This document shows positions 8,142 through 17,763 of a stretch of 37,208 bases of DNA, piece by piece. Numbering within the stretch: the first letter of the stretch is position 1; every line of letters starts with the position of its first letter. Source of the stretch: Bacteroides sp. (lineage in GTDB: Bacteria; Bacteroidota; Bacteroidia; Bacteroidales; Muribaculaceae); contig JAAVCF010000019.1 of assembly GCA_014802445.1 (NCBI GenBank), positions 1-37,208 on the forward strand, given 5' to 3'. Both the position numbers and the translations under genes were made by a program. Below the pieces are notes generated by a model. That model worked only from the letters and a program-made list of their open reading frames with translations. It did no database searches and was not told the origin of the DNA.

Positions 8142-10904
8142 ATGAAACGACTGTTCCTGCTTGACGCCTATGCGCTGATTTATCGCGCTTACTATGCTCT
8201 TATACGCGCGCCGCGCGTAACCTCCGCCGGGGTCAACACTTCGGCAATTTTCGGGTTCTGCAACACTCTTGATGAAATTCTCCGCAAGGAGAACCCCACC
8301 CACATTGCGGTGTGTTTTGACCCTTCGGGTCCCACTTTCCGCCATGAGGAGTATCCACAGTATAAGGCGCAGCGCGACAAGCAGCCTGAGGACATCACGC
8401 TTGCCGTGCCGTATATCAAGCGCATTCTCAAGGCCATGCGTATCCCGGTGGTTGAGGTGGCGGCCTATGAGGCCGACGATGTGATTGGCACCCTGTCGCG
8501 CATGGCCGAGCGGGAAGGCTTTGACACTTTCATGATGACCCCTGACAAGGATTATGGCCAGCTGGTGACGGATAGGGTGAAGATGTATCGCCCTGCCCTG
8601 CGCGGCGAGGGGTTCGAGATTCGAGGCCCTGAGCAGGTGTGTGAGCGATATGGCATTAAGCGTCCCGAGCAAGTGATTGATTTGCTGGCTCTTGAGGGCG
8701 ATGTAAGCGATAATATTCCCGGCTGCCCCGGGGTGGGCGAGAAAACCGCACAAAAGCTCATTTCAGAGTGGGATAGCGTGGAGAATCTCCTTGACCACGT
8801 TGATGACCTCAAGGGTGCGCTGCGCCGCAAAATCGAGGAGCATCGTCAGGAGATTATCTTCTCCAAGCATCTTGTCACCATCAAAACCGATGTGCCTCTC
8901 CCCGAGGGGATTACCCCTGACGCGCTGGAGCGCCGCGCGGAGAACATTGAGGAGCTCACGGAGGTGTATCGCGAGCTGGAGTTCAAAACGTTTATAAACC
9001 GCCTGCGCAGTCGCCTCACCCCCGAGGAGGCCGTGCCCGCGCCGGCTCCTGACCCTTCGGGGATGGGGAGCCTCTTTGACCTGCCGCAGCCTGAGGCCGG
9101 GCTGAACGCGCCGGCGCCGGCGGCCGAGGGCAGCTGCGTGATTGCAGACACCGAGGCTGAGGCCGGAAGGCAGATTGAGCGCCTGTGTGGCTGCAAGGCT
9201 GTGGGCATGGCCGTCAACGCCGTGGGCGAGGAGGCCATGCGCGCATTGGTGGAGGGGGTGGCCCTGAGCGGTCATGAGGGTGAAGCGGTCTACATCCCGC
9301 TGCCTGCCGACCCTGCCGCGCGCCGCTCTCTGGCGGCTCTGATGGAGCCGCTGTTTGACGGCCGGGTGACGCTGGTGAGCCACGATGTGAAGCGCGACAT
9401 GTTGCTGCTGCGCCGCGAGGGTATCAACATTGAGGGACAGAACTATTTCGACACGGCCGTGGCCCACTATCTGCTTGACTCTGAGGCCAAGCACACCTTG
9501 CCGGTGGTGATGGCGCGCTATCTGGGCCTGGAGCCGCTCCATGTGCCTCAGGAGGCCAAGGACCGCTATCCCTCGAAGCCGATGTCGCAGGCCGACGCCG
9601 CGCTGCGCTTTGGCGAGGAGGCCGACATGGCCCTGCGCCTGCTCGCCCCCCTTACGGCGGAGCTTGAGGCCGAGGGCATGACGCAGCTTATGAGGGAGAT
9701 AGAGCTGCCCATGGTCAGGGTGCTGGCTGAGATGGAGTGGACCGGAGTGAGGATTGCCCCTGAGGAACTGCGTGAGCTGTCGCGCCGTTTCACGGCCCGC
9801 ATCCGCGAAATGGAGGCCGAAGCTTATGAGCTGGCGGGCTGTGAGTTTAACATCTCCTCGCCGTCGCAGGTGGGCGAAATCCTCTTCGGACGTCTTAACC
9901 TCGACCCGAAGGCCAAGCGCACCAGCAAGGGCGCCTACTCCACCACTGAGAAGATTCTGGAGAAGCACCGCAATGACCACCCGCTGGTGGACCTCATTCT
10001 GAAAATCCGCAAGCTCAAGAAGCTCACAGCCACTTATCTCGACGCGCTGCCCGAGCTCATAAACCCCGCCACGGGTAAGATTCACACCACCTTTAATCAA
10101 ACGGTTACGGCCACGGGGCGCCTCTCGTCCACCAATCCCAACCTGCAGAACATCCCCATCCGCACTGATGATGGCCGCGAAATTCGACGCACGTTCACTG
10201 CCGACCCCGGCTGCCTGCTGATGAGCGCCGACTATTCGCAGATTGAGCTGCGCCTCATTGCTGACCTGAGCGCTGACCCCGACATGGTGGAGGCTTTCCG
10301 CTCCGGCGACGACATTCACCGCATCACCGCCTCGAAGATCTATCATGAAAGCCTTGACGATGTGACAGAGAATCAGCGCCGCAACGCCAAGACGGCCAAT
10401 TTCGGCATCATCTACGGCATCTCGGCCTTCGGGCTCAGCGAGCGCCTGGGAATTCCCCGCAGTGAGGCGAAAATGCTTATCGACGGATATTTTCGCACTT
10501 ATCCGTCCATCCGCGCCTATCTTGACCGGGCGGTGGAGACGGCCCGCGAGAAGGGCTATGTGGAGACCGTCAAAGGGCGCAAGCGCCGCTTGCCTGACAT
10601 CAATTCACGCAACGCGGTGGTGCGCGGATATGCCGAGCGAAATGCGGTCAACGCGCCCCTGCAGGGTTCGGCGGCCGACATCATCAAGATAGCCATGGTG
10701 AGCATCTACGACGAGATAGGGCGCCGCGGCCTGAAGTCGCGCATGACCATGCAGGTGCACGATGAATTGATTTTCAATGTGGTGCCCGAGGAGCTGGGCC
10801 AGATGCAGGAGCTGGTGACGCGCTGCATGGAGGGGGCTTACTCTAACCGCGTGGCGCTGAAGGTGTCGATGGGTGTGGGCTCCAATTGGCTGGAGGCCCA
10901 CTGA
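8142..10904 (+). CDS. polA: DNA polymerase I
   Basis: A 920-residue repair and Okazaki-fragment polymerase with three domains. The 5'-nuclease domain (~1-290) has the CFDPSGPTFRHEEY and GDVSDNIPGCPGVGEKTA motifs. A 3'-5' exonuclease-like domain (~325-490) follows, then the family A polymerase with motif A DYSQIELR (Asp697), motif B RRNAKTANFGIIYG (~746-759) and motif C QVHDELIF (Asp874). The exonuclease domain looks inactive: where DTET is expected (~351-362) the sequence is CKAVGMAVNAVG, and the later motifs are also altered (SHDVKRD; RFGEEAD). The 5'-nuclease and polymerase sites appear intact. Start chosen at ATG 8142, giving MKRLFLLDAYALIYRAYYAL. It converges with the glycan operon, with 13 bp between. 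Confidence 0.96.
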   Translation: MKRLFLLDAYALIYRAYYALIRAPRVTSAGVNTSAIFGFCNTLDEILRKENPTHIAVCFDPSGPTFRHEEYPQYKAQRDKQPEDITLAVPYIKRILKAMRIPVVEVAAYEADDVIGTLSRMAEREGFDTFMMTPDKDYGQLVTDRVKMYRPALRGEGFEIRGPEQVCERYGIKRPEQVIDLLALEGDVSDNIPGCPGVGEKTAQKLISEWDSVENLLDHVDDLKGALRRKIEEHRQEIIFSKHLVTIKTDVPLPEGITPDALERRAENIEELTEVYRELEFKTFINRLRSRLTPEEAVPAPAPDPSGMGSLFDLPQPEAGLNAPAPAAEGSCVIADTEAEAGRQIERLCGCKAVGMAVNAVGEEAMRALVEGVALSGHEGEAVYIPLPADPAARRSLAALMEPLFDGRVTLVSHDVKRDMLLLRREGINIEGQNYFDTAVAHYLLDSEAKHTLPVVMARYLGLEPLHVPQEAKDRYPSKPMSQADAALRFGEEADMALRLLAPLTAELEAEGMTQLMREIELPMVRVLAEMEWTGVRIAPEELRELSRRFTARIREMEAEAYELAGCEFNISSPSQVGEILFGRLNLDPKAKRTSKGAYSTTEKILEKHRNDHPLVDLILKIRKLKKLTATYLDALPELINPATGKIHTTFNQTVTATGRLSSTNPNLQNIPIRTDDGREIRRTFTADPGCLLMSADYSQIELRLIADLSADPDMVEAFRSGDDIHRITASKIYHESLDDVTENQRRNAKTANFGIIYGISAFGLSERLGIPRSEAKMLIDGYFRTYPSIRAYLDRAVETAREKGYVETVKGRKRRLPDINSRNAVVRGYAERNAVNAPLQGSAADIIKIAMVSIYDEIGRRGLKSRMTMQVHDELIFNVVPEELGQMQELVTRCMEGAYSNRVALKVSMGVGSNWLEAH

Positions 10905-10917
10905 TGCCCGCGCGGCA

Positions 10918-12210
10918 TCACTCTCCCTTACCCGCCCGGGCGGAGAGCATTGACTGATAGAGGTCGATGTAGCGGCGTGCCACCACGTCGGCCGAGAAGC
11001 GCTGTGCCACACCGTCATGGAGCGCCTGGCGGTCCTGTTGCTGATTCAGGGCCCAGATGATGCCGTCGGCCAGCGCGCGGGGGGTGCGCTCGGCGGCGAT
11101 GTAGCCGTTGACCTTATGGGTCACGATGTCGCCCTGACCGCCGTTGCCGAAGGTCACAGGGAGTGCTCCCGCTGCCTGCCCCTCGATGAGTGTGCCCGGA
11201 AGGGTCTCGAACTGCGATGCGGAAATCACCACGTCTGACGACGCATAATATTGGCGCAGAAGGCGCGGGTCAGTCACCCGTCCCATATACATATATGAGA
11301 ATCTCAGCTTGTCAAAGATGGAGCGGTCACGGATGTCGCCGAAGAAAATCATTCCGGTGCTGTGGGCCAAGTCGGGGTGCTCGTCAAAGATGATGTTGAG
11401 CGCTTCCACCGCCACGTCAAGGCCCTTGATAGGGTCGTCGAGGCGCGCCGCTCCCATGATTATGCGGCGGCGGTTGCCCATGGGTTCAAAGGCGGGGAAA
11501 TTGGGGTAAGGCTCGGTGGGGAAGCTCTCCACGGGGAAAGCGTTGGGAATCACCTCCACGGGTGTGTTGCCCAGAAGCGATGAGCGGGCGGCGCAGCCGG
11601 CCAGCCAGTTGCTGACGGCCACGAAGCGCATGTGTGATGCATCGTAGAGAGCGCGCTTGCGCAGCCATGTGCGATGGCTGAGGTCGTTCTCCGAGGCGCC
11701 GTCTTTAATCAGCGGGCAGCAGCCGCACTCTCCCTCGTAGCGGCGGCATGAGTGGGCGTGGTGGCAGATGCCCGTCATGCACCACATGTCATGCATGGTC
11801 CACACCACAGGCTTGCCCAGCTCATTGAGCTTCCTAAGCCCCTTAAGGCTCACCACTCCCTGGTTTATCCAGTTGAGGTTGATGACGTCGGCCTCCTGAA
11901 TCCAGGGGTGACGATGGAGCGGCATGCCGTGGGAAGCGGTGGAGACGGTGAACACGTTACTGCGGTCAAAGCCGTTGCGGGCGAAAATCAGCGCTCTCTC
12001 GGCCATGAACTTCCAGGCTCTTTTCCAGCGGGGCATGAGCAGTGACACCTCGGTGTCGAGGGGCGAGCTCAGGCGGGTGAACACCACCATGCGGGCATCC
12101 ACGCCCTCGGCCCTCAGGGCCTGCATCAGACGATAGGTCACTACGGCGGCTCCGCCAAGACGGTCGGAATGGCACACAAGGGCCACTTTCAGGGGTCGGG
12201 AGTTGTTCAT
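10918..12210 (-). CDS. Family 4 glycosyltransferase
   Basis: A 430-residue GT-B glycosyltransferase. The N-terminus (KVALVCHSDRLGGAAVVTYR) is the acceptor-side Rossmann fold typical of GT4, with the glycine-rich GGAAVV loop. The C-terminal half carries GAARLDDPIKGLDVAVEAL and the donor-binding region SQFETLPGTLIEGQAAGALPV, equivalent to the EX7E motif (Glu of FETLPG and Glu of LIEGQ). It should transfer a nucleotide-sugar residue onto a cell-surface glycan; donor and acceptor are unknown. It is last in the five-gene operon, and its ATG overlaps the flippase stop by 4 nt (ATGA), indicating translational coupling. Confidence 0.9.
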   Translation of the reverse strand: MNNSRPLKVALVCHSDRLGGAAVVTYRLMQALRAEGVDARMVVFTRLSSPLDTEVSLLMPRWKRAWKFMAERALIFARNGFDRSNVFTVSTASHGMPLHRHPWIQEADVINLNWINQGVVSLKGLRKLNELGKPVVWTMHDMWCMTGICHHAHSCRRYEGECGCCPLIKDGASENDLSHRTWLRKRALYDASHMRFVAVSNWLAGCAARSSLLGNTPVEVIPNAFPVESFPTEPYPNFPAFEPMGNRRRIIMGAARLDDPIKGLDVAVEALNIIFDEHPDLAHSTGMIFFGDIRDRSIFDKLRFSYMYMGRVTDPRLLRQYYASSDVVISASQFETLPGTLIEGQAAGALPVTFGNGGQGDIVTHKVNGYIAAERTPRALADGIIWALNQQQDRQALHDGVAQRFSADVVARRYIDLYQSMLSARAGKGE

Positions 12211-13685
12211 CGGTTGGGTTTGATGGAGGGTTTGCGATGCCTCAGGAGGGCAGCGGGATTGATATTTTCAATACGGCACACGGCCATAACACAAATAGCC
12301 AGGATAATAGTACGAACGCCCATGTCGAGCCACTGATGTCCGGTGGAGATGAACACCGTGAGGGCCCAGACGGCCAGGGTGGCGCAGAAGTAGGCCGTGA
12401 GCCGCCCCACCGGGTAGCTGATGGGGTAGCGGGCCTGCCCCGTGAAATAGCTGGCGAGCATCATCACACCATAGCAGGCCAGTGCGGCGAGGGCACACCC
12501 CATGTAGCCTATGCGCGGCACCAGCAGGATGTTGAGCACCACGGTGACTATCAGGCCGATGAGCGAGAACCACATGCCCCAGACGGTGCGGTCGGTAATC
12601 TTGTACCACACCGAGAGGTTGAAGAACACGCCGAAGAAAAATTCGGCCACCATGATTACGGGCACCACCTTCAGGCCGCTGAAATAGTTGGGGGAGATGA
12701 AATATTTCAGAATGTCGAGATAGAACATCACCACCAGGAAAATCAGCATGGCGAAAATTACGAAATACTTCATGGCGTCAGAGTAGGCCCGGCGCTTGTC
12801 CTCGCCGCGCTCGCGGCTCTGGGCGAAGATAAAAGGCTCATAGGCAAAGCGGAAGGCCTGCAGAAACATCACCATCACGATGGCTATCTTCTGGTTGGCG
12901 CCGTAGATGCCGAGCTGTGCCATGGCCGTGGCTTTGTCAGGCACCAGATGGGGAAGCAGGATGTTGCCTAATGTCTGGTTCATAATGCCGGCCACTCCGA
13001 GCACAAGCAGCGGCCATGAGTAGGAGAGCATGCGGCGCCACAGCTCGGAGTCGAAGCGCCAGCGGAAGCCGTGGAGCTCGGGGCGCAGCAGCAGCAGGGT
13101 GGCGCCGGAGCTTATGAGGTTTGACAGGAAGATATAGCGCAGCGAGGGCTCTGTGCCTAACAGCCAGGGAGATATGAGAATCCACCAGAGGTTGAGCCCT
13201 ATGTTGAGCCCAATGCTGATGAGCTTGAGCGACGCGAAGCGCAGGGCGCGCTTGCGGTAACGCAGGTAGCTGAAGGGGATGGAGGTGAAGGCGTCGATGG
13301 CCACCACGGCGGCCATCATGGCCACGTAGTCTTCATGGCCCGTACACTCCATAAGGGTGGTCACCGGCTTGATGAAGAGCATCACCGCCAGGAAGAAGAG
13401 CGACGACGTGACAGCCAGCGAGATGAGTGATGTGGAATAGACGCGCATGGGGTCCTGCTCATAACGCTCATGGCTGGTGAAGCGGAAAAAGCCGGTCTCC
13501 ATGCCGTAGATGAGGACGATGAGCGTCAGCGCAGTGAAGGAGTAGATGTAGTTGACGATACCATACTCCGCGGCGGGGAATTTTATGGTGTAGAGAGGCA
13601 CCAGACACCAGTTGAGGAAGCGTCCCACAATGGAGCTCACGCCGTAGATGGCCGTGTCCTTTGCCAATGATTTTATGCCGGGCAT
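12207..13685 (-). CDS. Wzx-like polysaccharide flippase
   Basis: A 492-residue multi-pass inner-membrane protein of the MATE/MOP superfamily (polysaccharide biosynthesis branch), with about 12-14 hydrophobic segments. The start GIKSLAKDTAIYGVSSIVGR is typical of Bacteroidetes O-antigen or lipid-linked oligosaccharide flippases, and TGFFRFTSHE follows the second helix. Such proteins move undecaprenyl-linked glycans to the periplasmic face. It starts 27 bp after ruvB and overlaps the following GT4 gene by 4 nt. Pairing with GT4 and GT9 genes supports a role in surface glycan assembly; no Wzy polymerase is present here. Confidence 0.9.
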   Translation of the reverse strand: MPGIKSLAKDTAIYGVSSIVGRFLNWCLVPLYTIKFPAAEYGIVNYIYSFTALTLIVLIYGMETGFFRFTSHERYEQDPMRVYSTSLISLAVTSSLFFLAVMLFIKPVTTLMECTGHEDYVAMMAAVVAIDAFTSIPFSYLRYRKRALRFASLKLISIGLNIGLNLWWILISPWLLGTEPSLRYIFLSNLISSGATLLLLRPELHGFRWRFDSELWRRMLSYSWPLLVLGVAGIMNQTLGNILLPHLVPDKATAMAQLGIYGANQKIAIVMVMFLQAFRFAYEPFIFAQSRERGEDKRRAYSDAMKYFVIFAMLIFLVVMFYLDILKYFISPNYFSGLKVVPVIMVAEFFFGVFFNLSVWYKITDRTVWGMWFSLIGLIVTVVLNILLVPRIGYMGCALAALACYGVMMLASYFTGQARYPISYPVGRLTAYFCATLAVWALTVFISTGHQWLDMGVRTIILAICVMAVCRIENINPAALLRHRKPSIKPNR

Positions 13686-13712
13686 TGTAGATTCTGAGTG
13701 GTGGTTGAGGGG

Positions 13713-14741
13713 TCAGTCGTCGGGAAACAGGGATGAGGCGCGGCCTCGGGGCTTGATGCCCAGATGGGTCCATGCCAGCGGGGTCACTTCACGGCCTCGG
13801 GGGGTGCGGTTGATGAAGCCTTCCTTGATGAGGAAGGGTTCATAGACCTCCTCGATGGTGCCGGGGTCCTCGCCCAGAGCGGTGGCTATGGTGTTGAGAC
13901 CCACGGGGCCGCCGCCAAACTTGTGGATGATGGTGGTGAGAATCTTATTGTCTATTTCATCGAGGCCGTAGCGGTCAATGTTGAGCGCTTCAAGGGCGTA
14001 GCGGGCAATCTCGGGGTCAATGGCGCCGGAGCCTTTCACCTGGGCGAAATCGCGCACGCGGCGCAGCAGGGCGTTGGCAATTCGGGGGGTGCCGCGGCTG
14101 CGCATGGCTATTTCATGGGCGGCCTCGGCCGTGCACTCCACTCCGAGCAGCCCTGCCGAGCGGCGGATGATGCGCTCCAGGATGTCGTGGTCATAATACT
14201 CCAGATGGCAGTTAATGCCGAAGCGGGCGCGCAGGGGCGACGTGAGCAATCCCGAGCGGGTGGTGGCGCCGATGAGCGTGAAGGGTGACAGCGTGAGCTG
14301 CACTGACCGCGCGCCGGGCCCCTTATCAATCATTATGTCAATGCGATAGTCCTCCATGGCGGAGTAGAGATACTCCTCCACCACGGGGCTCAGGCGGTGA
14401 ATCTCGTCAATGAAGAGCACATCGTTCTCCTCAAGCGAGGTGAGGATGCCGGCAAGGTCGCCGGGCTTGTCGAGCACCGGCCCGGAGGTTATCTTGAAGC
14501 CCACGCCGAGCTCGTTGGCGATGATGCCGCTGAGGGTGGTCTTGCCCAGGCCGGGAGGGCCGTGGAGCAGGAGGTGGTCCAGGGCCTCGCCGCGCATGCG
14601 TGCCGCCGCCACAAACACGCGGAGGTTCTCCACGATTTTATCCTGGCCGCTGAACCCTTCGAAGGAGAGGGGTCGCAAGGCCTTCTCGATATCGCGGTCG
14701 CGGTCAGAGGGCGGGGTGGCGTTGTGTATGTCGAATTCCAT
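13713..14741 (-). CDS. ruvB: Holliday junction branch-migration helicase RuvB
   Basis: A 342-residue AAA+ motor that, with RuvA, drives branch migration of Holliday junctions. Walker A is GPPGLGKT (61-68), Walker B LFIDEIHR (109-116), sensor 1 GATTRSG (~158-164), and the arginine-finger region SPLRARFG (~168-175). The C-terminal winged helix includes [23 protein letters not shown] and the conserved [10 protein letters not shown]. It is complete and of normal length. Its ATG overlaps the GT9 stop by one base (TGATG), and the flippase follows closely, so this DNA-repair gene is embedded in a glycan operon. ruvA and ruvC are not in the window. Confidence 0.97.
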   Translation of the reverse strand: MEFDIHNATPPSDRDRDIEKALRPLSFEGFSGQDKIVENLRVFVAAARMRGEALDHLLLHGPPGLGKTTLSGIIANELGVGFKITSGPVLDKPGDLAGILTSLEENDVLFIDEIHRLSPVVEEYLYSAMEDYRIDIMIDKGPGARSVQLTLSPFTLIGATTRSGLLTSPLRARFGINCHLEYYDHDILERIIRRSAGLLGVECTAEAAHEIAMRSRGTPRIANALLRRVRDFAQVKGSGAIDPEIARYALEALNIDRYGLDEIDNKILTTIIHKFGGGPVGLNTIATALGEDPGTIEEVYEPFLIKEGFINRTPRGREVTPLAWTHLGIKPRGRASSLFPDD

Positions 14742-15811
14742 CAGGAGTCAATGAGTTGGGTGACACGTCCGGCTATAGTCTCGGGGGCTATTCCGGCCAT
14801 ACAGTGATAGTCGCCGCGGTGACACGGCTTGTTGCCGAAGATTGAGCAGGGGCGGCAGGGCAGGTTTAGCTGCACGGCATTGTCGGTGCTCTGTCCGTAG
14901 CCCATGAAGCCGCAGAAAGGGTGGGTGGCACCCCACACGCTCACCACGGGCACCCCCGCCAGCGAGGCCAGGTGCATGTTGGCGGAGTCCATTGACACCA
15001 TCACGTCGAGATGGCTCAGCAGTGACAGCTCAACGGCGAACCCCAGGCGCTTCTCGGCCAGCGAGATGACGTTGGGGCGCGTCCAGGAGCCCAGGATGGC
15101 CCGCTCTTTTTCGCCCCCGCCAAACAGGAACAGGCGGGTGTCGGGCCGCTCGGCGAGCATATCCACAACCATTCGCATCCGCTCAGGGGGGTAAATCTTC
15201 CCCTGATGCCGCGCAAAGGGGGCTATGCCTATCCAGCGCTCGCCGGGACGCTTGGGGGGCGTGACGGTGGCAAACGCTTCGGGGCTCCCTTTGGCGCTGC
15301 CGAACACCGAGGTGAACGGTCGGCCCGACGTAGCGAGCCCGAGGGCTTCAAACACTTCGGCATAGCGGCGCGGCTGGGGAGTGAGCGGGCGCATCACCTT
15401 GCCGCGGCGGCGCGTCAGGGCGCGGCGGCTTGAGCGTGACTTGTCAATGCGCTTCACCGGGATGCCGCGCAGCTTCAGGCGGGCGCCGATGATGATGGTG
15501 CGGAGAACATTGTGGAGGTCGGCCATGGCGTCCACAGGACCGTGGGCGGCTTCAACCTCGCGGAGCAGTCGCATCATGCCGCCGATGCCCTTATAGTCAG
15601 AGCTGACATCAGCAGGATGGACCGTGAGGTTTGGCGGCGGACACACCATCATGGCGGCCATGGCCGGGCGGGTGAGCATCACGAACTCCGTGGCGGGGTT
15701 GGCCCTGCACACGTCATAAAGCACGGGAATGGTCATCGCCACATCACCGATGGCCGAGAAACGGGTCACCAGCACCCTCTTCAGAGGCTTATTTTTTTGC
15801 GTTGCCGGCAT
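14741..15811 (-). CDS. Family 9 glycosyltransferase (heptosyltransferase-like)
   Basis: A 356-residue GT-B enzyme of the LPS heptosyltransferase family. The N-terminus [20 protein letters not shown] is the family hallmark, followed by [10 protein letters not shown]. The C-terminal donor site has [26 protein letters not shown], where the D-S-x-x-x-H-L-A pattern binds the ADP-heptose diphosphate. It probably adds a sugar to the LPS core or lipid A in the cytoplasm. It overlaps the upstream DUF4254 gene by 23 nt, a pairing common in Bacteroidetes, and the downstream ruvB by 1 nt. The C-terminus holds Cys pairs ([13 protein letters not shown]) that may bind a metal. Confidence 0.93.
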   Translation of the reverse strand: MPATQKNKPLKRVLVTRFSAIGDVAMTIPVLYDVCRANPATEFVMLTRPAMAAMMVCPPPNLTVHPADVSSDYKGIGGMMRLLREVEAAHGPVDAMADLHNVLRTIIIGARLKLRGIPVKRIDKSRSSRRALTRRRGKVMRPLTPQPRRYAEVFEALGLATSGRPFTSVFGSAKGSPEAFATVTPPKRPGERWIGIAPFARHQGKIYPPERMRMVVDMLAERPDTRLFLFGGGEKERAILGSWTRPNVISLAEKRLGFAVELSLLSHLDVMVSMDSANMHLASLAGVPVVSVWGATHPFCGFMGYGQSTDNAVQLNLPCRPCSIFGNKPCHRGDYHCMAGIAPETIAGRVTQLIDS

Positions 15812-16403
15812 AGAGCACCGGGTTGGTGTCGGCGTCGTTATACATCTTCATCTGGCGATAGACCTTCATGTATTTGCGGCCTGCGGCAATGTCAGCGAGG
15901 AGCCGGTCAATGGCCGAGGTGAGGTCTTCGCGCTGCTCCAGGAGCACGCGCAGCTTGGCGCGGCACTTCTCCACATGCTCAGCCGAGGCGTCGGGGCGCG
16001 TCACTTCGGCGTCCATGTGGTAAATCTTCAGGGCGAGGATTGACAGGCGGTCAAGCGCCCATGCGGGGCTCTCGGTGTTGATGGTGGCGTCAGGGAGTGG
16101 AGTCACGTCCTTGTAGAGCTCGCGGAAATAGGTGTCGATTTCCTCCACCATATCGGTGCGGTCCTGATTAGAGCGGTCAATGCGGCGCTTAAGGGCCAGA
16201 GCCTCCACGGGGTCGATTTCGGGGTCGCGGATGATGTCCTCCAGATGCCACTGAACGGCGTCTATCCAGTTCTTGGCGAAGAGGGTATGCTCTATTGTGC
16301 CCTCGTCAAAAGGATTGACGGGCACGGTGTCAACGTCGTCCATCTCGTGATAGAGCTGGACGGTGTTCCAGAAAATTCTGTTTGATTTCTCGGCAAAATT
16401 CAT
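15789..16403 (-). CDS. DUF4254 family protein
   Basis: A 204-residue soluble, largely helical, charged protein matching the Bacteroidetes DUF4254 family, recognised from features such as FWNTVQLYHEMDD, the LFAKNWIDAVQWHLEDIIRDPEID region and ALKRRIDRSNQDR. There is no signal peptide and no catalytic motif I can identify. Members sit next to GT9 glycosyltransferases, so a supporting role in LPS or glycan synthesis is a context-based inference. It heads the five-gene operon and overlaps the GT9 gene by 23 nt. Confidence 0.85.
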   Translation of the reverse strand: MNFAEKSNRIFWNTVQLYHEMDDVDTVPVNPFDEGTIEHTLFAKNWIDAVQWHLEDIIRDPEIDPVEALALKRRIDRSNQDRTDMVEEIDTYFRELYKDVTPLPDATINTESPAWALDRLSILALKIYHMDAEVTRPDASAEHVEKCRAKLRVLLEQREDLTSAIDRLLADIAAGRKYMKVYRQMKMYNDADTNPVLYAGNAKK

Positions 16404-16432
16404 AGCTTTGTCAAGTTGAATGGATTATCCCA

Positions 16433-16440
16433 CAAAAATA
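16433..16440 (-). promoter_or_regulatory. Promoter -7 element for the DUF4254-GT9-ruvB-wzx-GT4 operon
   Basis: The minus strand reads TATTTTTG, an exact TAnnTTTG match, 30 bp before the DUF4254 start. The nearest TTG upstream (16459-16457) is spaced 16 nt rather than 19, so the -33 box is weak. Confidence 0.5.
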
Positions 16441-16476
16441 ATAAAAATCCTTAAACCAACGCGCTAAAAAGTGACA

Positions 16477-17745
16477 CTACAGATTTACGCATGTGGCCAC
16501 TCCTATGGTGAGGGCTCCGGCGGTGCCGCTGAGGGTGTGGGAGCCGCCGGCGGAGGCTGAGGCCGGAGATGAGAGAGTGTAGCTGTAATGGCTTAGCTGA
16601 TAGCCTAAAGAGGCGTTGCAGCTGAGGCGGTTGGTGAGGCGAATCCGTGCGCCCGCTTCCAGGCGGCCCGTGGGGGTGCCGCTTCCGGAGGATAGGGAGC
16701 CGTCGGTGGTTTTGAGAGAGAGGTTCTTATAGTAGCCCCCGCTCAGGGCAGCCGTGAGGCTCACGCGCTTACCCGCCTGCCACTCATAGCCGGGGGAGAG
16801 CTCCACGCCTATGGCGTTGAGCGTGCCGGCATTGGCGGTGACACCCCCTGCGGCGGTTTGCAGCGGAGTGCTCTGCATCATTGCCGAGAGGCCCAGGCTC
16901 CAGTGGCGCGGCAGGGCAAGAGAGGCTGTCACGCCGGCGCTTATGGCGGGGAGGGTCTTTATTTTACCGCCCGGACATGAGAGGGTGGCGGAGGTGGGCC
17001 ATAGCATGCGGGTGGTCAGAGCAAGAGAGAATGAGCGGGCATCATCGGGGATGAACGGAGAGGCCGGGTGGTCAATGCCACGCTGTCCGAAGATGACATC
17101 GCCCAGATAGTAGCCGAGCTCTGCGGCGAGGATGCCTATGCCGGCACCAGCCACCACATCCGTGGGGAAATGGCGATGGGCCACCACACGCTGCACGGCC
17201 ACCCCCGTGGCCACGGCATACGCCCCCGCGGCATACCACGGCGAAGCGTCGCCAAGCTCTATGGCGGTCATCGTGGCGCCCATGAACGCCCATGCCGCGT
17301 GGCCTGACGGGAACGAATGATTGTCAGAGAGGTCAGGGCGGGGTTGATTGACGGCATGCTTGGTGAGGTAGACCCCTCCGGCCATGAAGGCGGTGCCGAA
17401 CGCCTGGCTCACGGCCATGCGGCCCCATGAGCTGCGCACCGGTGCCCCGAAAGCTTTCATGGCCCAGGGGAACGCAAGAGGGAGATACTGCGCAACGTCG
17501 GCCACAGTGTTGCCTCCCGCAGGCTTCGCCACGGAGAGGGATGCGTCAGAGTGGACCGCCGCGCCTATGGCACCCTCAAGGAGCAGTCCGGCACCGGTGG
17601 CGGCGCCGATGATGCGCAGTGCCGACGGCTCCCCGCGCGGATGGAGCGGGCGCGTCACACTGTCCGTCGGCACGCCGGAGGCGGAAGCCGTCAGGATAGA
17701 AGCTGCGAGCAGCAGCGAGGCGGTGAGGAGTCGGGTGATGGTCAT
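16477..17745 (-). CDS. PAP2 phosphatase fused to a C-terminal beta-barrel-like domain
   Basis: A 422-residue exported protein. A signal peptide (~1-22, ASILTASA) is followed by a PAP2 acid-phosphatase domain with all three motifs: K129-x6-R136-P137, PSGH at 146-149, and R186-x5-H192-x3-D196. Hydrophobic helices around the motifs fit a membrane lipid-phosphate phosphatase, acting on substrates such as undecaprenyl pyrophosphate, phosphatidylglycerophosphate or lipid A phosphates. From ~225 to the end the sequence changes to alternating polar and apolar strands (VSLTAALSGGYYKNLSL, SLGYQLSHYSYTL) resembling an outer-membrane barrel. It lies 18 bp downstream of the ROK kinase gene in one unit. 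The substrate is not predictable. Confidence 0.85.
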   Translation of the reverse strand: MTITRLLTASLLLAASILTASASGVPTDSVTRPLHPRGEPSALRIIGAATGAGLLLEGAIGAAVHSDASLSVAKPAGGNTVADVAQYLPLAFPWAMKAFGAPVRSSWGRMAVSQAFGTAFMAGGVYLTKHAVNQPRPDLSDNHSFPSGHAAWAFMGATMTAIELGDASPWYAAGAYAVATGVAVQRVVAHRHFPTDVVAGAGIGILAAELGYYLGDVIFGQRGIDHPASPFIPDDARSFSLALTTRMLWPTSATLSCPGGKIKTLPAISAGVTASLALPRHWSLGLSAMMQSTPLQTAAGGVTANAGTLNAIGVELSPGYEWQAGKRVSLTAALSGGYYKNLSLKTTDGSLSSGSGTPTGRLEAGARIRLTNRLSCNASLGYQLSHYSYTLSSPASASAGGSHTLSGTAGALTIGVATCVNL

Positions 17746-17763
17746 TGGTGAGTAAGAGGAGTG

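Noticed and set aside
8763..10346. 527-codon open frame antisense to polA
   Set aside because: A shadow of a GC-rich coding gene: the sense frame carries unmistakable PolA motifs, and the antisense product has no recognisable domain.
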